Assembly: GCA_031413635.1 (NCBI GenBank)
Contig: JANOFM010000232.1
Span: 1-19,377 of the forward strand
Reading direction: 5' to 3'
DNA: 19,377 nt
DNA from: SZUA-430 sp031413635
GTDB taxonomy: Bacteria > Pseudomonadota > Alphaproteobacteria > Micropepsales > Micropepsaceae
The notes beneath the pieces were generated by a model, which worked only from the letters and a program-made list of their open reading frames with translations, was not told the origin of the DNA and made no database searches. The position numbers were made by a program, and so were the translations under genes. The stretch's first letter is position 1. Every line of letters starts with the position of its first letter. This document shows, piece after piece, positions 7,885-14,614 of this stretch.

Positions 7885-8422
7885 ACACACCGCTAGACGT
7901 CTTGCGTCCGCCGCTCATGCCGAGTGCGACCGCCGCCAGCAACACGACCCCGATCAACGCCATCAACCAGATCGGCATGCCGCCGATCACCGATTGAATC
8001 ATCGCGGGGATATCGGTCGACATCGTGTTGGGTTTGACCGGCGGTGCGCCGTCGGCGGTCACGGTGGGCAACACAGTCTCCACCACCGGGGCGGGCGCGA
8101 CCGCGGGCGTCTCGGGCGACGCCACCAAGGCATCGGCGACCGCGCTTGCCGCCGCCTCGCTCGCCGCGCTGACGGCAGCAGATGCTTTATCCGCCAATGC
8201 GCTCGTCGTCGCGCCTGCTGCGGCAGCCGTTGATTTTCTCTTATGCGATACGGCTTGCGGCTCGGGATCGTCGGGCACCACCGGACCGCGCACGACAAGC
8301 CGTGGGCCGGCCGCGTCTTGCGAGATCTGCGTATCGGTCGTCGTGAGTTCGGGGCGCTCGGTCGTACCGCACGCCGTCAACAACAAGGCCGCCAAGGCCG
8401 GTACGAGCAACTTCGACATCAT
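7883..8422 (-). CDS. Lipoprotein with Ala-rich linker and C-terminal transmembrane segment
   Basis: A 179-residue protein of unusual build. Residues 1-18 form a lipoprotein signal with lipobox LTAC, so Cys18 should be lipidated; Gly19 follows, not Asp, which in the Lol rule favours the outer membrane. Residues 30-145 are a low-complexity linker rich in Ala, Val, Pro and Thr, with a small basic patch HKRKS (60-64). Residues ~149-168 (after IGGMP) form one hydrophobic helix followed by GGRK. Start choice: GTG codons lie just upstream, but the ATG at 8422 has GGGGTGA at good distance. No enzyme motif is present and no family is recognised. First gene of the cluster with the ricin-like and TPR proteins. 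A role as a link between the two membranes is inference. Confidence 0.8.
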   Translation of the reverse strand: MMSKLLVPALAALLLTACGTTERPELTTTDTQISQDAAGPRLVVRGPVVPDDPEPQAVSHKRKSTAAAAGATTSALADKASAAVSAASEAAASAVADALVASPETPAVAPAPVVETVLPTVTADGAPPVKPNTMSTDIPAMIQSVIGGMPIWLMALIGVVLLAAVALGMSGGRKTSSGV

Positions 8423-8623
8423 CACCACTCACCCCGTACAGAATCGCCGTCACCCCCGCATCGCCAAGCTAGCGCCGTGCGCCGTCTCCGGCCACTACCG
8501 CCAAAATGCAACGCGCGCGTTTCACAACCGCGGGCGCACACGCACCCGGTGCAATGCCGTCACCTTGACAGCGCGCCCGCAGGCGGCCTCTCTTGGCCAA
8601 ACGTCGAAACCCAGGCTTGGATC
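8423..8623. other. Divergent intergenic region, lipoprotein cluster / cytochrome gene
   Basis: About 200 bp between divergent starts, so both promoters should be here. On the plus strand a perfect TTGACA lies at 8565-8570; on the minus strand I see no convincing pair. A palindrome TTGGCCAA (8593-8600) sits about 24 bp before the cytochrome ATG. Confidence 0.45.
8565..8594 (+). promoter_or_regulatory. Possible sigma70 promoter for the cytochrome c gene
   Basis: TTGACA at 8565-8570 matches the -35 consensus in full. At 18 bp there is only TCTCTT (8589-8594), a poor -10, so activity would probably need an activator. The distance to the ATG at 8624 is plausible. Confidence 0.3.
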
Positions 8624-9100
8624 ATGCGCCGCAAGCATCTCGCGACCACAAGTCTGATGACGCTGGCCCTTGCCGCCTGCGCGACGTTCGATGTCGTCCC
8701 CGAAAATCCGCAAGCCTTAGTCAACGAACGAATCGCCATCATGAAGGGCTTTGTCGCCGCGCTCACCGCCTCGGGCCAATTCGCGCAAGACAAGCCAACC
8801 GCGCCGGGCGCGAAAGCGAAAGTCGCGGCCGCGCGCGTCGGCGTCGAACGCTTGGACGATCTGTTCCCCAAGGGCACCGCGCTCGGCGATCGCGGCGTTG
8901 CTCAATCGCGGGCTCTGTCGACGATCTTCACCAACCGCGCCGACTTCGACGGCAAGCGCCAAGCCCTCGCCGGCGCACTCGCGGCGCTCGACAGCGCACT
9001 CGCGAAAAATTCCAAAGCGGACGTCGCCAAACAACTCCAGCAAACCAAAACCACCTGCGGTGCCTGCCACACCCGCTACCGCACGCCCGACGAAACGTAG
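8624..9100 (+). CDS. Class II cytochrome c (c'/c-556 type), predicted lipoprotein
   Basis: A 158-residue protein with the heme-binding site at the far C-terminus (CGACH, Cys145, Cys148, His149), the hallmark of class II cytochromes such as cytochrome c' and c-556. The four-helix-bundle pattern fits: a first helix with ERIAIMKGF, then three amphipathic Ala-rich helices. Met40, at the position of the N-terminal methionine that is the sixth ligand in c-556, is present, so a six-coordinate low-spin heme and electron transfer are possible, rather than gas binding only. The N-terminal signal ends in LAAC (Cys19), a lipobox, so the protein is predicted to be membrane-tethered in the periplasm, whereas most relatives are soluble. 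Start at the ATG giving MRRKHLATTS. A single gene divergent from the lipoprotein cluster. Confidence 0.9.
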   Translation: MRRKHLATTSLMTLALAACATFDVVPENPQALVNERIAIMKGFVAALTASGQFAQDKPTAPGAKAKVAAARVGVERLDDLFPKGTALGDRGVAQSRALSTIFTNRADFDGKRQALAGALAALDSALAKNSKADVAKQLQQTKTTCGACHTRYRTPDET

Positions 9101-9118
9101 AATCGGCATTCCGATTTT
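9101..9118 (+). terminator. Weak hairpin after the cytochrome gene
   Basis: AATCGG (9101-9106), loop CATT, and CCGATT (9111-9116) followed by TT begin immediately after the stop codon. The stem is short (6 bp), so it is at best a weak terminator; the larger inverted repeat downstream may serve instead. Confidence 0.4.
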
Positions 9119-9132
9119 GGGCCACGGCGGAA

Positions 9133-9321
9133 TGTCGAGTCAGCTTCACCGCAAAGGCACCAAGTATCACAAAGGTTCACGAAGCGCCGCGTGTCTTCGC
9201 ACGGCGCCCTACCGCGCGCAGTAGGCGCGCAACCGGACACTAAAATGGCGCTTCGCGCCGATCGAAACCTTCGTGAAACTTTGTGATACTTGGTGCCTTT
9301 TTGGTGAAGGCTGACTCGACA
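9133..9321. repeat. Long inverted-repeat element between convergent genes
   Basis: The arms are 9133-9184 and 9269-9321. The reverse complement of the right arm matches the left at 49 of 53 aligned positions (one 1-nt gap and three substitutions). Each arm begins TGTCGAGTCAGC and ends TTCACGAAG. The 84-nt core has its own hairpins: 9184-9207 (CGTG/CACG and GCGC/GCGC, loop TCTTCG), 9204-9228 (GCGCC-CTAC/GTAGGCGC, one bulge) and a perfect GGCGC-TTC-GCGCC at 9247-9259. There is no coding potential and no clear target-site duplication. It lies 32 bp past the cytochrome stop and 27 bp from the stop of the opposite gene. Possible roles are a bidirectional terminator, a MITE-like insertion, or a structured intergenic repeat family. 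Confidence 0.9.
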
Positions 9322-9348
9322 CCACACAAACGCCCGATAGAAGCGACC

Positions 9349-9621
9349 CTACTTCTGCCCTTGCGTTCCCGCGTTGCCCGTCGAGACGGTCCGCGTTTGG
9401 GCGTTTTGCAGCGCCGCGATGCGTCTGATGCTGTTCGTGCACTGGCTCATATATTTCGATTTCGCCATGCCGTCGGGCAGCGTGCCGCCGCTCTTTTCCA
9501 GATTATAGCGTTCAAGGCAGATCTTCTTGGCCTCTTGCGCGGCCGGCGCGCTCGCGGCCATCGCCGGCGAAAGGGCAAAACCAAGTGCGATGGCAGCAGA
9601 CAAGCAAACGTCGCGCGTCAC
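9349..9621 (-). CDS. Small exported protein with a PsiF-like Cys-containing motif
   Basis: A 90-residue protein from a GTG start at 9621, chosen because GGAGG lies six bases upstream; a TTG one codon earlier is too close. Residues 1-23 form a signal peptide cleaved near AMA. The mature part has EAKKICLERYNLEKSGGTLP and SKYMSQCTNSIRR, with one Cys in each of two short helices. This spacing resembles PsiF-type repeats (Cys ... helix ... Cys), whose function is unclear. The tail is Thr/Gln/Gly rich. Likely periplasmic. It is convergent with the cytochrome gene across the inverted repeat. Confidence 0.75.
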   Translation of the reverse strand: MTRDVCLSAAIALGFALSPAMAASAPAAQEAKKICLERYNLEKSGGTLPDGMAKSKYMSQCTNSIRRIAALQNAQTRTVSTGNAGTQGQK

Positions 9622-9742
9622 CAAATTCCTCCGTCGAGCAAAATCCGGACGCGCACATCACCCATTCACCAAGCCGAATGCAAGAGCGATCCTCGGTTGC
9701 GGTAACCGCCCGCTGAAACCTGCACGGCAGTAATCGGTAACC

Positions 9743-10540
9743 CTATGTCTTGCGCGCGCGCGTCGCCACATAGCACTTCATCAAAGCGTGGATCGGGGAA
9801 TGGTCGTCCGGCCAGCCGTCCTCGAAAAACCCCACGAGCTGAAACCCCGCCTCGATTTGCCCGCCGATCTGATCCTCCAGCGTATGCCCGAAACTCAGCG
9901 GATCGCCGCCATCGCGCAAGGCACGCAACTCTTCGTCGTCGGGATGATCCAACTCCGAAAAGGGAATTTTGTATTTCAACTCGACCACCCCCTCGCGCTC
10001 CCGCGCCAGGTCGAGCGCGAACACGACAGGATTGACGAACCCGGCGAGCAGATGCCCGGACCGCTTCAGCACGCGATGCGCCTCGCGCCACACGGGGCGG
10101 ATATCGGGCACGAAGCAATTCGAGCACGGATGAAACACGAGATCGAAACTCTCGTCGGCAAACATCGACAAATCGCGCATATCGCCTTCGACGGTCGTCA
10201 GCGAAAGCCCTTCGCGCGTGGCCACCTCGCGGTCGCGCGACAGCTGCTCCGGCGAATTGTCGAGCACGGTGACGAACGCGCCCGCCGCGGCCAAACACGG
10301 ACCCTGTTGTCCGCCCGAACTGGCAAGCCCCAACACGCGCGAGCCCTGCAATGGGCCGAACCAAGCCATCGGCACCGGCGTCGTCGGCGTCAACAGCAGC
10401 GAAAGCTCGCCGCGTCGCGCCAGCGCGATCGTCTCCGGCGAAACCGGCACCGTCCACCTATTGCCTTCGCGCGCCAGCCGGTCCCAAGCACGCTTATTGT
10501 AAGCCGCGACCGTTTCGCCTTCGAAGTCGTCTTTTGCCAT
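9743..10540 (-). CDS. Class I SAM-dependent methyltransferase
   Basis: A 265-residue cytoplasmic enzyme that should transfer a methyl group from S-adenosylmethionine; the acceptor is unknown. Motif I is VLGLASSGGQQG (69-80), followed by an acidic residue ending the second strand (Asp94 in VTVLDNSPEQL), GDMRDL (119-124) and the motif-IV-like FDLVFHPCSNC (132-142). These match the methyltransferase type 11 group, in which the glycine-rich loop often reads SGGGQQGP. Start at the ATG giving MAKDDFEG; an upstream GTG is in frame but adds nothing conserved. The gene begins 50 bp after the hydrolase gene on the same strand, so co-transcription is likely. Confidence 0.88.
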   Translation of the reverse strand: MAKDDFEGETVAAYNKRAWDRLAREGNRWTVPVSPETIALARRGELSLLLTPTTPVPMAWFGPLQGSRVLGLASSGGQQGPCLAAAGAFVTVLDNSPEQLSRDREVATREGLSLTTVEGDMRDLSMFADESFDLVFHPCSNCFVPDIRPVWREAHRVLKRSGHLLAGFVNPVVFALDLAREREGVVELKYKIPFSELDHPDDEELRALRDGGDPLSFGHTLEDQIGGQIEAGFQLVGFFEDGWPDDHSPIHALMKCYVATRARKT

Positions 10541-10590
10541 CGCTAGGTTTCCAGATCTCGCCACTCACCGGTCGCCGACGACGGCTCGGC

Positions 10591-11784
10591 TCAATCGCCG
10601 AAAACCCCGACCCCGACACCCTCCGGAACCGGTTCGAGCATTCCCGTTGCCGCGCGCAGAGCATCGAATCCGAATGCGGCGCGATCGCGCAAGATCGACT
10701 TATAGAACGCCATGTTGCCGGGCCACGTATAATAATACCAATGGTCCCACACGTGCCCCGGTTCGTCGCCCGAGATGTCGTAACCCGGCGCCTTCCGTCC
10801 CGCCCACTGGCGCATCTTGCGCGCGTCGATTTGAAGATCGATCCACCGCTCCGCCTTCGGCGCCGCCTCAAGTCCGTTATGCCCGATCACCTGCGTGTTG
10901 GAGAAGAAACTCTTCGGCCCGAAATTCTCCGCCAGGAAATCGAGCACGTCGTTCTCGCGGCTGACGATGTTGTAGATGTAAGGGCCCTCGCCGGGCTTTA
11001 GTTTGGTATCCTCCGCATATTTCGCGAGCCGGCGATAGAGCAGCTGCGCCTCGCCCGAATACTCCGAACCGCCCATAATGATAACCCGGCCGACGCGCGC
11101 GACGCTTGCCGCCGCAATCTCGCGCTTGGCCAGAATGGCAAGCGCGCGCACGACGACAACGGCCCCCAGACTATGGCAAACGATGTCGATCGGACGGTTG
11201 CGAATGGCACCCGCAAGATAGGCAATCACGCAGGCCAGAACCCAACCCGTCTCGCGGCCGTAATCGTACGCGCGGGAATAGTGATTCATGTAGCCTTCGC
11301 GTAGCGATTTCGCCAAGCCGGGCCGGCTGTACCAGCCGAGCGCGAAGACGACGCCGTTCGCGCCTTGATCGTCGTCGCGGAAATCCAGTCCCAAGGGCCA
11401 GCTGGTCGAGTGCTCGCGCGCCTCTTCCTCGAACGTGCCGCGCTTCACATAGTGAAACACCCGGCCGTGCGGATTGTCGTTGTTCTTCGGCTCCGGCCAG
11501 ATCGCGGCGGTCGGATCGAACAGAAAACCGTGCACCATCACGGCGACGGGCGCGCCTGGCGCGAGTTTCGCCGTCGCGCGTTTGATTTGCCCGTCATAGG
11601 CGGTCGCGAGGTCGCGCTTGGCCGCATTCAAAGCCTTCGCCGCCCCTGCATCGTCGTCGGGCCGCTCGAAGCGGGACAAACGCCCCGTTCCGGTCTTGGT
11701 TGGAAACGCAGCCGCGACGAACGTCCCATCGGACTCCGGAACGAAAACGTCGGCGCCTTTGCAAGATAGCCTGATAGTCGACAT
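10591..11784 (-). CDS. Alpha/beta-hydrolase-fold protein (lipase/esterase-like)
   Basis: A 397-residue protein without a signal peptide. The fold is marked by an early MVHGF (83-87), which usually supplies the oxyanion hole, and by the nucleophile elbow VCHSLGAVVVV (202-212) with Ser205. The elbow has Cys in place of the first Gly of GxSxG, as also seen in the DUF900-like and esterase groups with xHSxG. Asp279 (SRENDVLDF) and His344 or His348 (GHVWDHWYYY) are candidates for the rest of the triad. The start at ATG 11784 is well supported by GGGGAGG with 5-nt spacing. The first ~75 residues are not typical of the fold. Substrate unknown. Likely first gene of an operon with the methyltransferase downstream. 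Confidence 0.8.
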   Translation of the reverse strand: MSTIRLSCKGADVFVPESDGTFVAAAFPTKTGTGRLSRFERPDDDAGAAKALNAAKRDLATAYDGQIKRATAKLAPGAPVAVMVHGFLFDPTAAIWPEPKNNDNPHGRVFHYVKRGTFEEEAREHSTSWPLGLDFRDDDQGANGVVFALGWYSRPGLAKSLREGYMNHYSRAYDYGRETGWVLACVIAYLAGAIRNRPIDIVCHSLGAVVVVRALAILAKREIAAASVARVGRVIIMGGSEYSGEAQLLYRRLAKYAEDTKLKPGEGPYIYNIVSRENDVLDFLAENFGPKSFFSNTQVIGHNGLEAAPKAERWIDLQIDARKMRQWAGRKAPGYDISGDEPGHVWDHWYYYTWPGNMAFYKSILRDRAAFGFDALRAATGMLEPVPEGVGVGVFGD

Positions 11785-11960
11785 GAAAGCCTCCCCAAAG
11801 AAAAACAAGAGGGGAGAAAGGATACGCCGGTCCCGCACTGAAGTCAGGACCGCAACGCGCGGTCACTGTTCTTTATTTCACTCGGACTGTCGCCGCACCG
11901 GCGGCCGGATCGCTCCAAATTGCGGAAACGCCCGACCGCCGATCGACGGATAATTTGCAA

Positions 11961-12359
11961 TCAAGCCGCGTTGCGGCGCCAGAAGAAAAAGCCGAGACCG
12001 CCCGCGACGGCCGCGCCGATGACGATCCAAAGCCACGGCGTTCCGCCGCCTTCGGCCGGCGCCATGTCGGCCGCCGGTGCTTCGGCGGTGGTCTCGAGCG
12101 GCGTCTCCGCAGGCACAGCCTCGGGCGCAGCTTCGACGGGTGCGGCCGCGGGATCGACGGGCGCTGCCGCAGGATCGCCGGCAGGCGCTTCCGCCGGCGC
12201 CGCGCCTTCGGCGGGTGGCGCCGCACCTTCGGCGGCCGGCGCGGCGGGCGCCGCCGCAGCGGGCTGCTCCGGCTCGGGCGGCGCGACATTGGCGAACGCA
12301 ATGCTGCTGGCAACCAAACACATCGCCGCGCACGCGGCCGTCACAACTCTTAGCGTCAT
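11961..12359 (-). CDS. Exported Ala/Pro-rich protein with C-terminal membrane anchor
   Basis: A 132-residue protein: signal peptide (1-23, ending AFA), an 80-residue linker made almost only of Ala, Pro and Glu with repeated PAAAP and AEAP words, then GGGTPW (104-109), one hydrophobic helix (~108-127) and RRNAA. The ATG at 12359 has AGGAGA with 6-nt spacing; in-frame codons further upstream are not supported. The linker should be an extended periplasmic stalk held in the inner membrane. No family is recognised. It is divergent from the OmpA gene. Its tail resembles the tail of the lipoprotein at 7883-8422. Confidence 0.75.
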   Translation of the reverse strand: MTLRVVTAACAAMCLVASSIAFANVAPPEPEQPAAAAPAAPAAEGAAPPAEGAAPAEAPAGDPAAAPVDPAAAPVEAAPEAVPAETPLETTAEAPAADMAPAEGGGTPWLWIVIGAAVAGGLGFFFWRRNAA

Positions 12360-12659
12360 CGTTACTCTCCTGATCGAAATACCGAACCCCGCGGGGGGCA
12401 AGCCTAGCAGGAGATATTTCACCGCCACAACTGGCGCGCCAATTCAAGATGCACCGCGCGTTCTCCGCACGCACAGTTTGAAACCCGCGGAAAAGCTCTG
12501 TCGAAAAAGTCGCTTTGGCATTGCGTTGTTGCCCGCGCATGACAGCGCCGCCGAATCCGAATCAGATAGCGTCCGGCCCATCGATAAAAAAACCAAGGCA
12601 GGACGTAACGCCCGCTCCATCCGGATGGGCACATGCGCCGCCAACAGGTACGGGGTCAA
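12360..12659. other. Divergent intergenic region upstream of OmpA
   Basis: Exactly 300 bp without a gene between two divergent starts. It holds the ribosome-binding site AGGAGA of the minus-strand gene (12366-12371), an A-rich run near 12586-12592 and a 12-bp palindrome at 12617-12628. I see no convincing -35/-10 pair, no repeat and no small ORF with a good ribosome-binding site. Confidence 0.55.
12617..12628. promoter_or_regulatory. Palindrome in the OmpA leader
   Basis: CCATCCGGATGG is a perfect 12-bp dyad about 32 bases before the OmpA ATG. As RNA it could form only a small hairpin, so a protein-binding site in DNA is the more likely reading, if it has a function at all. Confidence 0.25.
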
Positions 12660-13688
12660 ATGAACACGAGAACTTTGCTGATCGGCACGGTCGCGGCCAT
12701 TGCGCTGACCGGCGCCGCCAACGCTTCAGCCTCCAACGGCTGGTATGTCGGCCTCGAAGCGGGCGCCAATTGGATTCAAGACGCCGACGTCGTCTTGGAT
12801 GGTTCCGGGCCGAGAGAATTTTCATTCGATACCGGCTGGGCCGCCTTCGGCACGGTGGGTTTTGCCTGGAACAATTTCCGTCTCGAACTCGAACTGGGTT
12901 ATCGCGACAACGAACTCGATCAATCGGTCGGCGGCGAAGGCGGCCCGGTTCCCTTGGACGGCAAATTCGACGAATTCTCGCAAATGCTGAATGTCGTCTA
13001 CGATTTAAACGCTATGGGGCCGTGGGGCGTATTCGTCGGCGCCGGCGCTGGCGGAGATTTTATCAGTTACGAACAGAACACGACCCACGGCATCAACCTT
13101 CACGACGACGACTGGGTCTTCGCCTGGCAGGCGCTGGCCGGCGTGAACTATCGTTTGAGGCCGAACACCGACCTCTTCGTCGGCTACCGCTATTTCAACG
13201 CCCACGAGCCCGAGTTCAGCGTTCCCGGTCACAGCGACGCCTACGACACGGTGCACAAACACACCGCGACCATCGGCATTCGCTACGCCTTTGGCGCTGC
13301 CCCCGCACCCGAGGCCTATGTCGCGCCGCCGCCGCCACCGTCCGAACCGGTGGCCGTCGCGCCTGTCGAATTCATCGTCTTCTTTGGTCACAACAAATCG
13401 ACCCTCGTGCCCGAGGCGATGCGCGTGATTGTCGAAGCGGCGGCCGCGGCCAAGCAAAACGGTAGCGCCAACATCCGCGTCGTCGGCCACGCCGACCGCT
13501 CGGGCTCGGACGCCTACAACAACGCCCTGTCGCAACGCCGCGGCAGCGTCGTCAAGGACGCGCTCACCGCCCAAGGCATCCCGGCCGGCGCCATTTCGGT
13601 CTCGGCCAGAGGCGAAAGCGAACCCTTGGTCCCAACCGCCGACGGCGTCCGCGAACCGCAAAACCGGCGCGTCAACATCAATTTGTAA
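12660..13688 (+). CDS. OmpA-family outer membrane protein (beta-barrel plus OmpA C-terminal domain)
   Basis: A complete 342-residue outer membrane protein. Residues 1-~24 are a signal peptide. Residues ~27-211 form an eight-strand OmpA-type barrel (WYVGLEAGANW, FRLELELGYR, GVFVGAGAGG, VFAWQALAGVNYRL, DLFVGYRYF, ATIGIRYAF). A Pro-rich hinge (VAPPPPPSEP, 221-230) leads to the peptidoglycan-binding domain (236-342), with Asp279 in GHADRSG and Arg294 in LSQRRG as the expected diaminopimelate ligands. The start is the ATG giving MNTRTLL; GGGG lies at short distance. The C-terminal domain is a paralogue of that at 1-348, and both end in TADGVxEPQNRR. A single transcription unit with its own terminator. 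Confidence 0.95.
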   Translation: MNTRTLLIGTVAAIALTGAANASASNGWYVGLEAGANWIQDADVVLDGSGPREFSFDTGWAAFGTVGFAWNNFRLELELGYRDNELDQSVGGEGGPVPLDGKFDEFSQMLNVVYDLNAMGPWGVFVGAGAGGDFISYEQNTTHGINLHDDDWVFAWQALAGVNYRLRPNTDLFVGYRYFNAHEPEFSVPGHSDAYDTVHKHTATIGIRYAFGAAPAPEAYVAPPPPPSEPVAVAPVEFIVFFGHNKSTLVPEAMRVIVEAAAAAKQNGSANIRVVGHADRSGSDAYNNALSQRRGSVVKDALTAQGIPAGAISVSARGESEPLVPTADGVREPQNRRVNINL

Positions 13689-13716
13689 ACACCCATTGCA
13701 GGGGACGACGGCGGAA

Positions 13717-13746
13717 AGGCGGAGGCGAAAGCTTCCGCCTTTTTTA
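13717..13746 (+). terminator. Intrinsic terminator of OmpA
   Basis: A 10-bp stem (13717-13726 with 13731-13740, one G-U-type pair) is closed by a GAAA tetraloop and followed by a run of six T. It is similar in sequence to the terminator after the other OmpA gene at 378-405. Confidence 0.9.
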
Positions 13747-13858
13747 TTGTGCGCTTCGCGGCGATCCTCCCACGGCGTGGTGTCGCAAAACGAAACACCG
13801 GCGCATGGCAGGGAACTTGCTCGTCCAGCTGCTTGGATTGGTAAAGCGGAGCCCACGC

Positions 13859-14167
13859 GTGTCGCGGATAACTACGATCGTCGCCGCATTGCTGACGGCG
13901 GGTTTGCTAACCGCGCCGACCGCCGCGCGCGCACGCGACACCGGCGTTAAGGTCTTGCTCGACGGCCAACTCTGGTTTTGCCACCTTGATCCGGCCGGCT
14001 GGCGGCTCGCCGATTTCAAAGCCGTCTGTTCCCAGATCGAACCGGGCGGCAAAGGCGAGATCGTCGAATTCATCGTCGATCGCAAAGACAAAGTCCGCCG
14101 CAAACCACCCGCTCCAAAGAAGCAGGTGAGCCTCGCCGACCTCGGCCTGCGCGGAACGCTGGAATAG
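13859..14167 (+). CDS. Small exported hypothetical protein
   Basis: A 102-residue protein if the GTG at 13859 is used; an in-frame ATG at 13805 would add 18 residues. The GTG is preferred because GGAG lies seven bases upstream and the signal peptide (MSRITTIVAALLTAG, cleaved near ARA-R) then starts properly. The mature part of ~75 residues has two cysteines (Cys41 and Cys57) in LWFCHLDP and KAVCSQIEP that could form a disulfide, then a strand EIVEFIVDRK and a basic, Pro-rich tail KPPAPKK. No family is recognised. The stop is 12 bp from the stop of the convergent gene at 14180. Confidence 0.65.
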   Translation: MSRITTIVAALLTAGLLTAPTAARARDTGVKVLLDGQLWFCHLDPAGWRLADFKAVCSQIEPGGKGEIVEFIVDRKDKVRRKPPAPKKQVSLADLGLRGTLE

Positions 14168-14179
14168 AAGGAGCGTGGC

Positions 14180-14614
14180 TTAGGGCAGATCGCCTTTCGG
14201 CCACGACCCTTTAAGCGCGCAAACCTTTTTTCCGAACATGTTCGTCACCCCGCCCATCACCGGCTCCTTGAGCGCGGCCGGCTTCTTGCGCCAACCCTCG
14301 GTGACCTTGGTGCCGATATCCGCTTGGTTCGACACGTAATAGACGGTCTTCGCCTTGCAATCGAACGCCCACACCAGCCACGCGGCGGCGGGCCCCTTCG
14401 CCGCCTCGTCGGGCTTCACGTAGATCATCCGCGATACGACATAGCCCGTCGATCGATCCTCGAACACGTTATCGACGTCGAACTGATGAAACACGCCGTC
14501 CTTGCTGTAGGGATCGTTGGGATCGATCTTGAGCCACTTCTCCGCCGTCGCTGGCGATGCAAACGCGACGGCCGCGAGCGAACACAACAACGCAATGACT
14601 TTGGTTGACGACAT
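14180..14614 (-). CDS. Exported protein resembling the surface-adhesin E family
   Basis: A 144-residue exported protein with a signal peptide (1-24, ending ATA) and a well-placed start: ATG at 14614 with AGGAGG five bases upstream. The mature domain has the pattern W-x-x-I ... YSKDGVF-x-Q-FDVDNV ... SRMIYVKPDE ... AWLVWAFDCKAKTVYY ... W ... VCALK, close to the small surface-adhesin/protein-E-like domain common in proteobacteria. Cys86 and Cys132 are placed for a disulfide. Periplasmic or surface location is predicted; any adhesion function is only by family resemblance. Confidence 0.75.
   Translation of the reverse strand: MSSTKVIALLCSLAAVAFASPATAEKWLKIDPNDPYSKDGVFHQFDVDNVFEDRSTGYVVSRMIYVKPDEAAKGPAAAWLVWAFDCKAKTVYYVSNQADIGTKVTEGWRKKPAALKEPVMGGVTNMFGKKVCALKGSWPKGDLP

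Noticed and set aside
9076..9327. Short frames in the inverted repeat that encode similar HxKGTKYHK words on both strands
   Set aside because: The similarity follows from the inverted repeat itself; there is no ribosome-binding site and the frames run into neighbouring genes.
9700..9742. Direct repeat CGGTAACC at 9700-9707 and 9735-9742
   Set aside because: Only 8 nt long, partly palindromic, not helically phased (35 bp), and adjacent to a stop codon rather than a promoter; chance is likely.
11920..12663. 247-codon Ala/Gly/Ser-rich frame opposite the Ala/Pro-rich exported gene
   Set aside because: Low-complexity shadow; the minus-strand gene has a ribosome-binding site, signal peptide and membrane helix.
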